Shown here piece by piece: positions 1 to 8,393 of a stretch of DNA of 64,000 nucleotides. Position 1 is the stretch's first letter; every line of letters starts with the position of its first letter. Under the pieces are notes generated by a model. The model had not been told where the DNA came from. It ran no database searches and worked only from the letters and a program-made list of their open reading frames with translations. The position numbers were made by a program, and so were the translations under genes. The stretch spans positions 744,001 to 808,000 of the forward strand of contig NZ_SSXX01000001.1 in the NCBI RefSeq assembly GCF_009469615.1, read 5' to 3'. Source of the stretch: Dechloromonas sp. H13. GTDB taxonomy: Bacteria > Pseudomonadota > Gammaproteobacteria > Burkholderiales > Rhodocyclaceae.

Positions 1-2
1 GC

Positions 3-359
3 GAAACCGGCGCCCCGGCCGAACGGGTTGCGCTCGTCTATTTCCGGCTTGGCGGCGAACTCGACCTGCACTGGCTCAGTCGCCAGATCACCGCGCTGCC
101 CGCCGACACGCACTGGCAGGGCATGGCCCGCGCCGCTCTGCGCGACGACCTGTCGACCCTGGCGCGCAACCTCGCCGCCGAAGTGCTGCGCACCAGCCCC
201 GGCGAGACGGAGGTCGATGCCCTGATGGCCGCCTGGAAATCGCGGCGCACCTTCCAGTACGAGCGTTGCCGGCAACTCTTCGCCGAGATTCGCGGCAGCG
301 CCACACCAGACATGCCGATGCTGTCGGTAGCGCTGCGTGAACTGCGCGCGCTGGCATAG
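3..359 (+). CDS. NAD-specific glutamate dehydrogenase, C-terminal end (partial)
   Basis: The reading frame is open from the window edge to a TAG at 357-359 and encodes about 118 residues. The sequence has the layout of the C-terminal tail of the very large (about 1600-residue) bacterial NAD-dependent glutamate dehydrogenases: a segment ending LDLHWLSRQI, then an aromatic-rich helix with HWQGMARAALRDDL and a helix with LARNLAAEVL. The family oxidises glutamate to 2-oxoglutarate in the cytoplasm. The catalytic domain lies outside the window, so this rests on tail similarity only. The gene is followed directly by a decayed aldolase fragment rather than by an operon partner. Confidence 0.75.
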   Translation, partial: ETGAPAERVALVYFRLGGELDLHWLSRQITALPADTHWQGMARAALRDDLSTLARNLAAEVLRTSPGETEVDALMAAWKSRRTFQYERCRQLFAEIRGSATPDMPMLSVALRELRALA

Positions 360-504
360 GTCGGGGCAGCCTCTCTGGTGGCGACGAGAGGTCTCCCGAC
401 CCTCCCAACGCCTGGAGTTATCCAACAGTTCCGGGAAGCCTCGACGAGACCCGCTGTCGCCCGTGACAAGGACAACGGCCACGTTACGCTGCCGCGAGAA
501 CCCC

Positions 505-681
505 GGCAAGTCCGACCCGCGCGACTACCTGAAGCCGGCCCGCGTAGCGGCCAAGAGGATCTGCCTCGCCCGCTACGAAGCCTTCGGCTGCGCCGGCCAG
601 GCGAGCAAGATCAAGGTCATCCCGCTGGAAAAGATGGCCGAGCGCTACGCCAGGGGCGAGCTGAACCAGATCGTCAACTGA
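505..681 (+). pseudogene. Remnant of a class II fructose-bisphosphate aldolase gene (C-terminal fragment)
   Basis: From about codon 508 the frame encodes SDPRDYLKPARVAAK, then ARYEAFGCAGQASKIKVIPL and EKMAERYARGELNQIVN before the stop. This is the typical C-terminus of class II fructose-bisphosphate aldolase. Everything upstream in this frame is unrelated, so the zinc and substrate sites are gone. The intact paralogue at 41736-42773 has a clearly different C-terminus, so this is not a recent duplicate of that copy. A good rho-independent terminator at 703-726 survives behind it, as expected for the 3' end of a once-functional gene. The stretch 360-504 shows nothing recognisable. Confidence 0.8.
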
Positions 682-702
682 GCCCGCTTTTCCCGCCCCG
701 AC

Positions 703-726
703 AAGGCCGCGCGATGCGGCCTTTTT
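703..726 (+). terminator. Rho-independent terminator
   Basis: A perfect 6-bp GC stem (GGCCGC at 705-710, GCGGCC at 716-721) closes a 5-nt loop and is followed by five T residues. AA at 703-704 can extend the stem against the first T residues. It lies about 20 nt behind the aldolase remnant and probably belonged to that gene. Confidence 0.85.
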
Positions 727-755
727 CATTGCATCCCGCGCGCGCTCCACACGCC

Positions 756-784
756 TTGACAGGCCCCCAAGGCCAACCCAGAAT
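756..784 (+). promoter_or_regulatory. Possible sigma-70 promoter of the kinase-like gene
   Basis: TTGACA at 756-761 is a consensus -35 box. With a 17-nt spacer it is followed by CAGAAT at 779-784, a weak -10 box. The pair lies about 60 nt upstream of the start codon at 845, directly behind the terminator of the aldolase remnant. Confidence 0.45.
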
Positions 785-844
785 CAAAATAGAAAGCTTG
801 CGGCAACCGGCTTCCCCCATCGACCTGCCTCGCCCACTTTACCC

Positions 845-2269
845 ATGCCACTCACCCACATCGGTCGCTACGAAATCATCGAAACGCTGGGACTCGGCGA
901 GATGGGCATCGTCTACAAGGGCTACGACCCGCTGATCGAGCGCGCGGTGGCGATCAAGACGGTCGGCTGGAGCGGACTCACGCGCGCGGAGAGCGACGAG
1001 TTCGAGCAGCGCTTCTTCCGCGAGGCGCGGTCGGCCGGCCGCCTCAATCATCCGAACATCGTCACCATCCACGACATCGGGCGCTGCAACGATCTCGCCT
1101 TCATCACCATGGAGTTTCTCGGCGGCCGCTCGCTGCGCGACATGCTCGACGCGGGCGTCGCGCTGCCGCCCTGGCGCACCGCCGAAATCGTCGCCGCCAT
1201 CGCCGACGGCCTGGCGTTCGCCCACGCCCACGACGTCGTGCATCGCGACATCAACCCTGCCAACATCTTCGTGCTGGACAACGGCACGGTGAAGATCGCC
1301 GGCTTCGCCGTCGCGCTCCTGCCAAGCGCCTCGGCCAGGTACACGGCGCCCGAACGGATGGCCGGCAAAGGCGCCGACGCCCGTTCGGACATCTTCTCGC
1401 TCGGCGTCGTCCTCTACGAACTGCTGACCGGGCAGCCACCGTTCGCCGGCGACAGCGCCCCCGCAACGCCGCCCGCACAGACGCCCGCGAACCCCGCGCT
1501 GCTCCCGCCCTCCGTTCGCATCCCCGACCTGCCGGTCATTTTCGACCGCATCGTCGCCAGCGCCCTGGCCATCAATCCCGAGCAGCGCTATCAGAACGCC
1601 GCCGAGATGGCCGCGGAACTGCGCATCTACCAGAACATTCCCGGCAAGATGCATCCGGAAGCGGCGGCCGATGCCGTGGCAGTAGAGGACGCGACGCCGC
1701 TCCCCGTCACGTCCGCCGCCGACGCCCCGCCGCCGGCCGGGCGGGCGATGCAGTTCCAAGCGCAGCCGCTTGCCCGGGGTTTCGCCACGGCGCTGGTCGC
1801 GCTGGCGCCGCTCGCCGGCCTACTGCTGCTCTACCCCGCCCCGCCGCCGGCCGCGCCCGGGCCGCTGGCAGCCGCCCCGGCACCGGTGATCGTCGGCGCC
1901 AGCCCGGCGCACGTTGCCGCCATGCCCGTGCCGGCGCTTACTCCTGCCGCCACGGTCGACCACGCGGAACCCGCCGCGCCCGCCGTTGCGCAAGGCGGAA
2001 TCGAATACGCGCAGATCAGCCCCCCGCCAACACCGGCGAAAAGGCCGGCCGCGCCCGCCGGCCGCCAGAAGGCCGTCGCCACCCAATCCACCCAATCCAC
2101 CCAATCCACCCAATCCGCCCAGACCGCCATGCGCGCCGACATCGCCGCCTGCGACCGGCAACCCTTCTTCCAGCGCGTCTATTGCGTCGAAAAGGCGCGC
2201 TGGAAATACTGCGCCGACCGTTGGGGCAGCACCGAAGAATGCTCCTACGGGAACAAGGAGCGCGGCTGA
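845..2269 (+). CDS. Membrane-anchored Ser/Thr kinase-like protein with broken catalytic motifs (probable pseudokinase)
   Basis: This 474-residue protein has a Hanks-type kinase fold at about 8-265. Visible motifs are the glycine loop GLGEMG (16-21), the ATP-anchoring lysine in VAIK (K38), the helix C glutamate E60, the catalytic loop HRDINPAN (133-140) and YTAPE in the activation segment. Two key positions are changed. The catalytic-loop lysine after HRDI is Asn137, and the metal-binding DFG is Gly-Phe-Ala (153-155). Loss of the DFG aspartate normally abolishes phosphotransfer, so I infer a sensor or scaffold. A single membrane helix (about 312-330) follows, then a Pro/Ala-rich linker, a TQS tripeptide run, and a Cys-rich tail with four cysteines that is probably periplasmic. 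It is convergent with the eCIS effector gene. Confidence 0.9.
   Translation: MPLTHIGRYEIIETLGLGEMGIVYKGYDPLIERAVAIKTVGWSGLTRAESDEFEQRFFREARSAGRLNHPNIVTIHDIGRCNDLAFITMEFLGGRSLRDMLDAGVALPPWRTAEIVAAIADGLAFAHAHDVVHRDINPANIFVLDNGTVKIAGFAVALLPSASARYTAPERMAGKGADARSDIFSLGVVLYELLTGQPPFAGDSAPATPPAQTPANPALLPPSVRIPDLPVIFDRIVASALAINPEQRYQNAAEMAAELRIYQNIPGKMHPEAAADAVAVEDATPLPVTSAADAPPPAGRAMQFQAQPLARGFATALVALAPLAGLLLLYPAPPPAAPGPLAAAPAPVIVGASPAHVAAMPVPALTPAATVDHAEPAAPAVAQGGIEYAQISPPPTPAKRPAAPAGRQKAVATQSTQSTQSTQSAQTAMRADIAACDRQPFFQRVYCVEKARWKYCADRWGSTEECSYGNKERG
2081..2116 (+). repeat. Four tandem 9-bp units inside the kinase-like gene
   Basis: ACCCAATCC is repeated four times without interruption and encodes a Thr-Gln-Ser run in the extracytoplasmic linker. 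The unit is a multiple of three, so slippage would change linker length without shifting the frame. Confidence 0.9.
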
Positions 2270-2344
2270 CTTGCCGAAGACTGGCCGCCCCCGTGGCGGC
2301 GCGCCGAACGTGCGCCCACCGTCGGGCAGCCGCGCCCGATTTCG

Positions 2345-2375
2345 ATTTTCACCCCTTTTTGCCGGTCGACCGCAG
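2345..2375 (+). repeat. Dispersed 31-bp motif, intergenic copy
   Basis: ATTTT begins the unit, a T5 tract sits in the middle, and exactly 19 nt from the start comes the core GGTCGACCGCAG. It lies in the 139-bp gap between the convergent kinase-like and DUF4157 genes. See the findings for the family. Confidence 0.85.
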
Positions 2376-2408
2376 CTGCCGGAAAACCGCCGGGCGCGGG
2401 CAGGCGGC

Positions 2409-5400
2409 TCAAGCTGCGAAGCTCGCGGCCGCCTCGTGGCGCACGGCGTAGGTCGATGAAATGCTCGTCATCAGGCTTTCCTGATCGCTGCCGTCCGGTT
2501 TCTTGAGCACGACGCGGCATTGCAGGGTGGCGTCGACCTTGTTCCGCGTGACCGGCCGCCCGCGCGCGATGTCGGCGCTGATGCCGACCACGTCGACCTC
2601 GTAGATCGCCCAGTTGGCCGGACGCGCGGTGATCCAGTTCACCACCCGTGCCTCGGTGCTGTAGTAGTGGCGGCTGTTGGCGTTGCCGGTGATCGGGAAC
2701 ATGTTTTCGGCGTTGCCGATGCCGCCCAGGCGATGGTTGAGGATGTGGCCCTTGACATACTTGTAGGCGCTGCGCTGGCCGGGATCGGTTTCGAGCAGGT
2801 CCATCAACGCCGTTTGCGCGCCGCCCTGCGGCTCGCTGCCCGGGTGCGCACGGACGAAGGCGGCGTTCAGGCCGTCGATGCGCATGCCGGTGCCGACCGT
2901 GGTGCCGGTCGGGTCGCCGCTGATGCTGCCGGTGCGCGGCTGGTAGCGCGCCATCACCGGCCGCGCCGGGTCGTCGAAGAGACCGAACAGGGTGCGCAGG
3001 TTGGCGACGACGATCGCATCGTCCGGGTTGCGCGCCAAGGCCGTGCGCGTCGCGGCGATCAGCGGCACGGCGGCGCGCTGCGCGTCGCTCGCCTCGCCGG
3101 CGCGCGCCAGCGCCTCGAAGCGCTCGAGACGGTAGGCCACCGGCTGCGGGTCGTTGCTGGCGACCATCGGCTGCGGGTTGCGCTCGTCGCCGGCGAAATA
3201 GACTTCGTGGCGTTCGCCGCCGGCGGTGGTGAACGGCTTGCGCTGCCGCCACCATTCGGCCACTCGCCCGGCGGCGCCGCGCACCGCGCCCATGAAGCGC
3301 CGCCCGAGGCGGACGATCCAGTCGACGACGCGGTCGAGTGCGCGGTCGATCGGCGCGCGGATGCGGTTGATGATGTTGGTGACGGCGTCGCTGACGCGAC
3401 CGAGGCCGACGAGGCGGGCGAGGAAGCTGATGACCAGGGTCAGCAGGCCGGCCATCGTCTGCTCGACGCGGTTGGCCGCGGCGGCGATGGCGCCGCTGGC
3501 GATGGCGGCGATCGAGTCGATGACGGCGGCGGCGACCTGGGCGATCTGACGCAGGCGCTCGATGAAGAACTGCACCGTGTTGTAGATGGCGACGATGGCC
3601 TGGATGAAGGCGCCGGCCGGGTTGAGCATCGACACCAGGCGGGTGATCGCGGCGGTGACGATGTTGTCGCGGACGAAACTCATGACCTGTTCCATGACCA
3701 TTTCACGCAGGTTGGCCAGGCTTTCGCGAATGCGCTCCCAGGCCGCCGCCGGGCCGTCGCGGACCAGCGTGACGACGATGTCGAAACCGGTTTCCATGGC
3801 GCCGACCGCCGTTTCGCCGACGACGCGGACCAGCCGGCCGCGCAGGTTCTGCCAGGTCAGCCCGAGGACGCTGAGCACGAAGCGGACGATCTCCTGCAGC
3901 GTCAGCGCCTGCGGGATGTAGATGTTGGCGCCGGCCATGGCGCCGGTCAGCCAGCCGATCAGCGCGGCGCGCAGGTGGCTGACGATGTTGGTCGCGAACT
4001 GGCGCAGGCCCTGGATTCCGGCGCGCACCAGGTTGCGCACGAAACCGACGGGGTTGCCGACGATGGTGCGGAAGGCGCCGGCGGCGCGCCGCAGGTAGGG
4101 CATGACGGCAGGCGCGACGACGTCGAAAATGATTTCGAGCAGGCTCATCACCTGCTGCCCGGCCCAGGTGAAGAAGCGGCCGGCGAAGTCGCCGAAGACG
4201 CGGGCGACGCGGGTGAAGGTCTGCAACGGCGTCAGCAGGTCGCCGATGCCGAGGCTGCGCAGCGTGCCGAGGAAGAGTCCCGGCAACGCCGCGACGAAAC
4301 CCGTCACGCCTGCCAGCGCGCTCTGGAACCAGGCCCAGGCGCGCGGCACGGCGCGGCTCTGCTGCAGGTTCTGCCAGACCTCCTCCTGGCCGATCAGGCG
4401 CATGAAGCCGCCGATCAGCGTTTCGGCGGTGCGCGGCACGGCTTCGCCCGTGATCGGGTTGCGCCCGAGCACGGCGCACAGCAGATCCCAGCCGCGCGTG
4501 CCCTGCGCCAGCCCGGCCAGCGGCTGCAGGATGGCGTCGCGGATGAATTGCAGGATGCCGGTGAGCAGCGAGCCGACGAAGCCGGTGATGCGGGCGATCG
4601 GTTCGCTGACGATGCGCCGGGCGCGCTCCCAGACGCCGCCGAGGTCGAAGATGTCGGTCCAGCTCAGCGAATCGAGGAAGCGGTCGACGGCCTGGCGGAT
4701 GCTGCCGGCGACCAGCCCGAGGCTGGCGAACTGCTGCTGCACCCAGCTGGCGACGCGGTCGACGATGCCGTGGTTGTCGAGCGCCCGGGTGATCAGCACG
4801 CCGCCCGGCAGCAGTTCGACGGCGGCGCGCAAAAGATTGCCCGGCGAACGGTCGACCGCGCGCATATTGACCGGATTGACGCCGAGCACCAGCGTGAACA
4901 GGCGGAAGCCGGGGATGAAACTGGCGTGCTCGGCGAAGTAGTCGAGCGCGTCGCCGATGCCCAGGCGCTGGATGGCGGGCGGGCTGGCCTCCGCCACCTT
5001 GGCGGTGGCGCTGCGCTGCAGGTCGCGGCCCTGGCGGGCGGCACCCTGCTGGATGGTATGGGTTAGCTCGTGGGCGATCAGTTCGCGACCGTCGCCGGTG
5101 TCCGGGCGGAACTGCCCGGCGGCGAAATGGATCTGGTTGCCGACGGTGAAGGCGCGCGCCTGCAGCTGGTCGTTCAGGCGCGCGGCGCGGGCGTCGGCGT
5201 GGATGCGCACGGCGCTGAAATCGGCGGCGAAGCGCGGCTCCATGAACTGGCGCAGCTCGGCCGACAGCGGCTGGCCGCCGGTGACCGGCGCCGGGGTCGC
5301 GGCGGGTGCAGACGAACGGGGCGCCGCGGCGGGCAGACTGGCGCGCTGCGGCCCGCGCGGCGCCGCGAAGACGCGAGGTGCCGCCTGCATCGCACTCGCC

Positions 5401-5579
5401 GGCAGGCTGACGACGTGCTGCGCGACACGCCTGGCCTCGACCTCGGCCGCATCGCCGGGCGCCGAGACGCGCAGCCCCTGGCGCTGCACGCGGGCCAGCG
5501 GCACCGCTTCGGCAACCTTCGCCGCGGCGGCCGGCAGCGGCGCCGGCGGGCGATTGACAAGGCGAGCAGCGGCTTCCAT
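2409..5579 (-). CDS. DUF4157 eCIS effector with a predicted C-terminal nuclease domain
   Basis: This 1056-residue protein starts with a low-complexity leader (1-100). A DUF4157 domain follows (about 103-180), marked by the metallopeptidase-like HELTH at 170-174. This 'eCIS core' domain is known from cargo of extracellular contractile injection systems. A very long helical region rich in Ala, Val and Ile covers about 200-760. The C-terminus (about 840-1056) resembles DNA/RNA non-specific endonuclease toxins: VKGHILN with His945, then LGGIGNAENMFPITGNAN and a following RHY. I infer a nuclease payload on an eCIS carrier module. It is the last gene of the minus-strand eCIS cluster, 12 nt after the ATPase. 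No immunity gene was recognised next to it. Confidence 0.85.
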   Translation of the reverse strand: MEAAARLVNRPPAPLPAAAAKVAEAVPLARVQRQGLRVSAPGDAAEVEARRVAQHVVSLPASAMQAAPRVFAAPRGPQRASLPAAAPRSSAPAATPAPVTGGQPLSAELRQFMEPRFAADFSAVRIHADARAARLNDQLQARAFTVGNQIHFAAGQFRPDTGDGRELIAHELTHTIQQGAARQGRDLQRSATAKVAEASPPAIQRLGIGDALDYFAEHASFIPGFRLFTLVLGVNPVNMRAVDRSPGNLLRAAVELLPGGVLITRALDNHGIVDRVASWVQQQFASLGLVAGSIRQAVDRFLDSLSWTDIFDLGGVWERARRIVSEPIARITGFVGSLLTGILQFIRDAILQPLAGLAQGTRGWDLLCAVLGRNPITGEAVPRTAETLIGGFMRLIGQEEVWQNLQQSRAVPRAWAWFQSALAGVTGFVAALPGLFLGTLRSLGIGDLLTPLQTFTRVARVFGDFAGRFFTWAGQQVMSLLEIIFDVVAPAVMPYLRRAAGAFRTIVGNPVGFVRNLVRAGIQGLRQFATNIVSHLRAALIGWLTGAMAGANIYIPQALTLQEIVRFVLSVLGLTWQNLRGRLVRVVGETAVGAMETGFDIVVTLVRDGPAAAWERIRESLANLREMVMEQVMSFVRDNIVTAAITRLVSMLNPAGAFIQAIVAIYNTVQFFIERLRQIAQVAAAVIDSIAAIASGAIAAAANRVEQTMAGLLTLVISFLARLVGLGRVSDAVTNIINRIRAPIDRALDRVVDWIVRLGRRFMGAVRGAAGRVAEWWRQRKPFTTAGGERHEVYFAGDERNPQPMVASNDPQPVAYRLERFEALARAGEASDAQRAAVPLIAATRTALARNPDDAIVVANLRTLFGLFDDPARPVMARYQPRTGSISGDPTGTTVGTGMRIDGLNAAFVRAHPGSEPQGGAQTALMDLLETDPGQRSAYKYVKGHILNHRLGGIGNAENMFPITGNANSRHYYSTEARVVNWITARPANWAIYEVDVVGISADIARGRPVTRNKVDATLQCRVVLKKPDGSDQESLMTSISSTYAVRHEAAASFAA
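4831..4861 (+). repeat. Dispersed 31-bp motif, weak copy in a coding region
   Basis: AAAAG at the start and GGTCGACCGC at 4850 keep the 19-nt distance, but the last two core bases differ and the T-rich middle tract is missing. It lies inside the DUF4157 gene. Confidence 0.4.
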
Positions 5580-5591
5580 GGCCGGCCGTGG

Positions 5592-6938
5592 CTAGAAGCC
5601 GCGGCCCTCCTTGAGCAGTTCACGACGAATGCCGTCATCGACGTCTTCGCCCGCCAGCCGGCGGTCGCCGCGCACCAGCGCGCGCAGGGCGGCGTAGCGG
5701 ATGACATTGACGATGGTGCCGCCGGACACCTCGTAGCGCTCGGCCAGGCGCGCGAAGTCGAGGTCGGGGTCGGGCGTCAGGCGGGCCGGCAGCGCTTCGC
5801 TCCACAGGCGCAGGCGCTCGTCCGGCTGCGGCATGGCGAAGCCGATGACCGACTGGAAGCGGCGCATGAAGGCGTCGTCGATGTTGCCGCGCAGGTTGGA
5901 CGACAGGATGACGACGCCGGGGAAATCCTCGATGCGCTGCAGCAGGTAGCTGACTTCCTGGTTGGCGTAGCGGTCGTGCGCGCTGTCGACCCGCGTGCGC
6001 TGGCCGAACAGCGCGTCGGCCTCGTCGAAGAACAGGATCCAGCCGCGCTTGCCGGCGACGTCGAAGACGCGGGCGAGGTTCTTTTCGGTTTCGCCGATGT
6101 ACTTCGAAACGATCATCGACAGGTCGATGCGATGCACCTCGCGCTGGCACAGCTTGCCGAGCAGGCAGGCGGAAAGCGTCTTGCCGGTGCCGGGCGGGCC
6201 GTGGAACAGGCTGGTGTAGCCGGGACGCAGGCGGGCGCCCATGCCCCACTCGTGCAACAGCGTGTCGCCATGCACCAGCCAGTCGCGGATTTCCTCCAGC
6301 TGGGCCAGGGTCGCCGGCGGCAGGACGAGGTCGCTCCATTCGAGGCCGGTGCCGACGCGTTGCGCCGGCAGGATTTCGCCGTCGTCGCCGGCGAGGGCGA
6401 TGCCGAGCGCCGCCAGCAGCGCCGAACTGACGCGCAGCGGCGCCGCCAGCGGCGACTCGCCGGGCGCCGCGCGCAGCGGCTGGAGCAAAACGTCCGTCAG
6501 GCGGTGCTCGTCGTCGGCCAGCAGGCGCAGTGCGCGCAGGCGTTCGCCGAGATCGTCGCCGGCGAGCAGGAAGGCGGCGGTGTCGGCGGTCGGGATGAAA
6601 TGCCCGGAAGCGGCGCCCGAGATTCCGCCGAATTCGCTGAAGCCGCGCTGCGTCGCGCCGTTGCGCGCCCACAGCACGTCGAGCAATTGCGGGCGCAACT
6701 GCGGCGCCAGCGCCAGCAGTAGGACCAGCCGCTGCGCCGGCGTAGGTTCGCGCTGCTGCAGCAGGTGGGCGTAGGGTGAATCGCTGGCCGCCAGGTCGGG
6801 TGGCGCCAGTTCGCCGGGCAGCGGCGGGCTGGTCGACGGCTCGCCGAAATAGGTGTCGAGCCGGCGCTGCAGGACCGCCGCCAGCCACTGCAGTTCGGCC
6901 TCGAGGTCGCGCGCGGTGGCGTTCAGGCGGGCGTCCAT
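5592..6938 (-). CDS. AAA+ ATPase of the contractile injection system (Afp15-like)
   Basis: This 448-residue protein has an N-terminal helical region and a C-terminal AAA+ domain. Walker A is GPPGTGKT at 247-254, Walker B is ILFFDEADALFG, and sensor LSSN and an arginine finger in FMRRF follow. ATPases of this type are conserved in eCIS clusters (Afp15/Pvc15) and are thought to help assembly or cargo loading in the producing cell. I chose the ATG at 6936-6938 because the domain starts with MDARLNATARDL and overlaps the end of the upstream gene by 16 nt, as expected for translational coupling. A longer open frame upstream is only a shadow of that gene. Confidence 0.92.
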   Translation of the reverse strand: MDARLNATARDLEAELQWLAAVLQRRLDTYFGEPSTSPPLPGELAPPDLAASDSPYAHLLQQREPTPAQRLVLLLALAPQLRPQLLDVLWARNGATQRGFSEFGGISGAASGHFIPTADTAAFLLAGDDLGERLRALRLLADDEHRLTDVLLQPLRAAPGESPLAAPLRVSSALLAALGIALAGDDGEILPAQRVGTGLEWSDLVLPPATLAQLEEIRDWLVHGDTLLHEWGMGARLRPGYTSLFHGPPGTGKTLSACLLGKLCQREVHRIDLSMIVSKYIGETEKNLARVFDVAGKRGWILFFDEADALFGQRTRVDSAHDRYANQEVSYLLQRIEDFPGVVILSSNLRGNIDDAFMRRFQSVIGFAMPQPDERLRLWSEALPARLTPDPDLDFARLAERYEVSGGTIVNVIRYAALRALVRGDRRLAGEDVDDGIRRELLKEGRGF

Positions 6939-8377
6939 TCGGTGTGCAGGATGGCGGGCATCCACGGCAGGCGGACGATGGCGATGCCCCACGGCAGACG
7001 GTCGAGCAGCAGGTCGAAGGATTCGGCCTGCGGGCGCAGCAGCCAGCCGTCGCTCGCCGGGTAGAGCAGGCCGCCGCGCTGCAGGAAGGCGAGGCGCAGG
7101 CCGTCGACGCTGGTCTTCCCGAGCGCCGGCCAGTGGGCGACGACGGCGGCCAGCAGCGCCGTGCCCTCTTCCCGTTCGGCCTTGCCGAGCAGGCCGCCGG
7201 CAACCGGCAGCGGGTCGCCCGGCGCCAGCCCGAGCAGCAGCTTGATCAGCCCGAGTTCGAACTCGTACAGCTCGCTGCGCCCGCTGGCCAGCCAGTGCAG
7301 CAGGGCGGCGGCGCGCGGCAGACTGGCCGGCGACAGCGGCGTGCCGGGCGGCGGGTCCGCGGCGGCCAGACCGAGCGCCGCGAACAGCCGCGGCAGGTAG
7401 GGATGGAGCAGGACGAGGCCGCAGGCATGGACCGCCAGCCCCGGCTCGCTGTCGCGGTCGACGGTGAAAATCGGCCGTTTTTCGGGGTCGACCGCAGCCG
7501 CTGCCCCGGCGGCGGCCGGGGTCTCGTCGGTGTCGTCTGCAGCGGAGAGGCCGAGACCGACGCCGAGCAGCAGCTCGAAGCCCTGCCAGGTCTTGCGCTC
7601 GGCCGCCGACAGCGGCGCCAGCTGGGCGGCACAGGACTGCACGGCCTGCCGCCAGGCGGGGCGCGGAATCGGCGCCGCCGGGTTGCCCGAGACCAGCAGC
7701 AGGCCCAGGGCCTGCAGGCGCAGGGCATGGTCGGCCGGGCGCCCGGCCTGCAGGCGGCCGAGCGCCGCCAGCGCGCCCGCCACCTCGCCGCCGCGCGCGG
7801 CCGCCTGGCGCCCGGCGAAATCGGCCCAGGCGGCGCGCCCGGCGCCGTCGAGCAGCTGCAGGAAGCGGAAGAAGAAGGCGGCGCGCGCCGCGCCGGGCGG
7901 CGGCGCCTCGGCCAGCAGCGCCGACCACGCGGCGAGCGGCGCTTCGCTCCACAGCGCCGCCTCGGCGGCCAGCCCGGCGGCCAGCTCGGCGCCGTCGCGC
8001 TCGCCATCGAACCAGTCGACCTGGCCGCGCTGCAGGTAGCGGCGCAGGCGGGCGCCGGGCGCCAGGTCGCGCACTGTCAGGCGTTGCCCCGGCGCCGCGT
8101 CGAGGGCTTCGGCGAGGGCCAGGCGGGTCGCCGCCAGCAGTTTTTCCGGCAACTCGTCGGCCAGCCGGTCGACAGCCGACAGCTGGACCTTGATCGTCAG
8201 CCGCGGCAGGTGGATGTCGCGCCCGGCCTCGTCGTCGAGTTCGGCGAAGGCGCGTTCGAGCGCCGGCAGCAGGCTCGCCTCGTTCTCGCGCCGCAGGGCG
8301 CTGCGCAGGGCGAAGGCATCGTCGGCGCTGGCCGCCCGGACCTGCCAGCGCTGGCGACGGACGCGATGCGATGCCAT
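6923..8377 (-). CDS. Contractile injection system tape-measure-type protein
   Basis: This 484-residue protein opens with HRVRRQRWQVRAAS. A region matching the N-terminus of the eCIS tape-measure family follows: ALRSALRRENEASLLPALER, then a stretch with IHLPRLTIKV and helices ending GQRLTVRDL. The family sits immediately upstream of the AAA ATPase in many eCIS clusters, as here, and is thought to set tube length. The middle is Ala/Leu-rich and helical with a disordered linker carrying a copy of the dispersed 31-bp motif. The assignment rests on the N-terminal pattern and on gene order. A start at 8377 leaves 16 nt to the 920-residue gene. Confidence 0.75.
   Translation of the reverse strand: MASHRVRRQRWQVRAASADDAFALRSALRRENEASLLPALERAFAELDDEAGRDIHLPRLTIKVQLSAVDRLADELPEKLLAATRLALAEALDAAPGQRLTVRDLAPGARLRRYLQRGQVDWFDGERDGAELAAGLAAEAALWSEAPLAAWSALLAEAPPPGAARAAFFFRFLQLLDGAGRAAWADFAGRQAAARGGEVAGALAALGRLQAGRPADHALRLQALGLLLVSGNPAAPIPRPAWRQAVQSCAAQLAPLSAAERKTWQGFELLLGVGLGLSAADDTDETPAAAGAAAAVDPEKRPIFTVDRDSEPGLAVHACGLVLLHPYLPRLFAALGLAAADPPPGTPLSPASLPRAAALLHWLASGRSELYEFELGLIKLLLGLAPGDPLPVAGGLLGKAEREEGTALLAAVVAHWPALGKTSVDGLRLAFLQRGGLLYPASDGWLLRPQAESFDLLLDRLPWGIAIVRLPWMPAILHTEWTPA
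7467..7497 (+). repeat. Dispersed 31-bp motif, strong copy inside the tape-measure gene
   Basis: AAAATCGGCC, a T5 tract and GGTCGACCGCAG are all present with the standard 19-nt offset. A half-site in the opposite orientation (GCGGTCGAC at about 7454-7462) lies just before it. It encodes a Pro/Lys/Arg-containing linker, where the protein appears tolerant. Confidence 0.85.
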
Positions 8378-8393
8378 GCTCGCCGCACCCCGC

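Noticed and set aside
2081..2116. Short tandem repeats as a possible CRISPR
   Set aside because: Units are 9 bp, contiguous and in frame inside a gene; there are no spacers.
2520..5066. Long plus-strand frame opposite the DUF4157 gene
   Set aside because: Its composition is biased to Asp/Arg/Ala with no domain, while the minus frame has HELTH and nuclease-like motifs.
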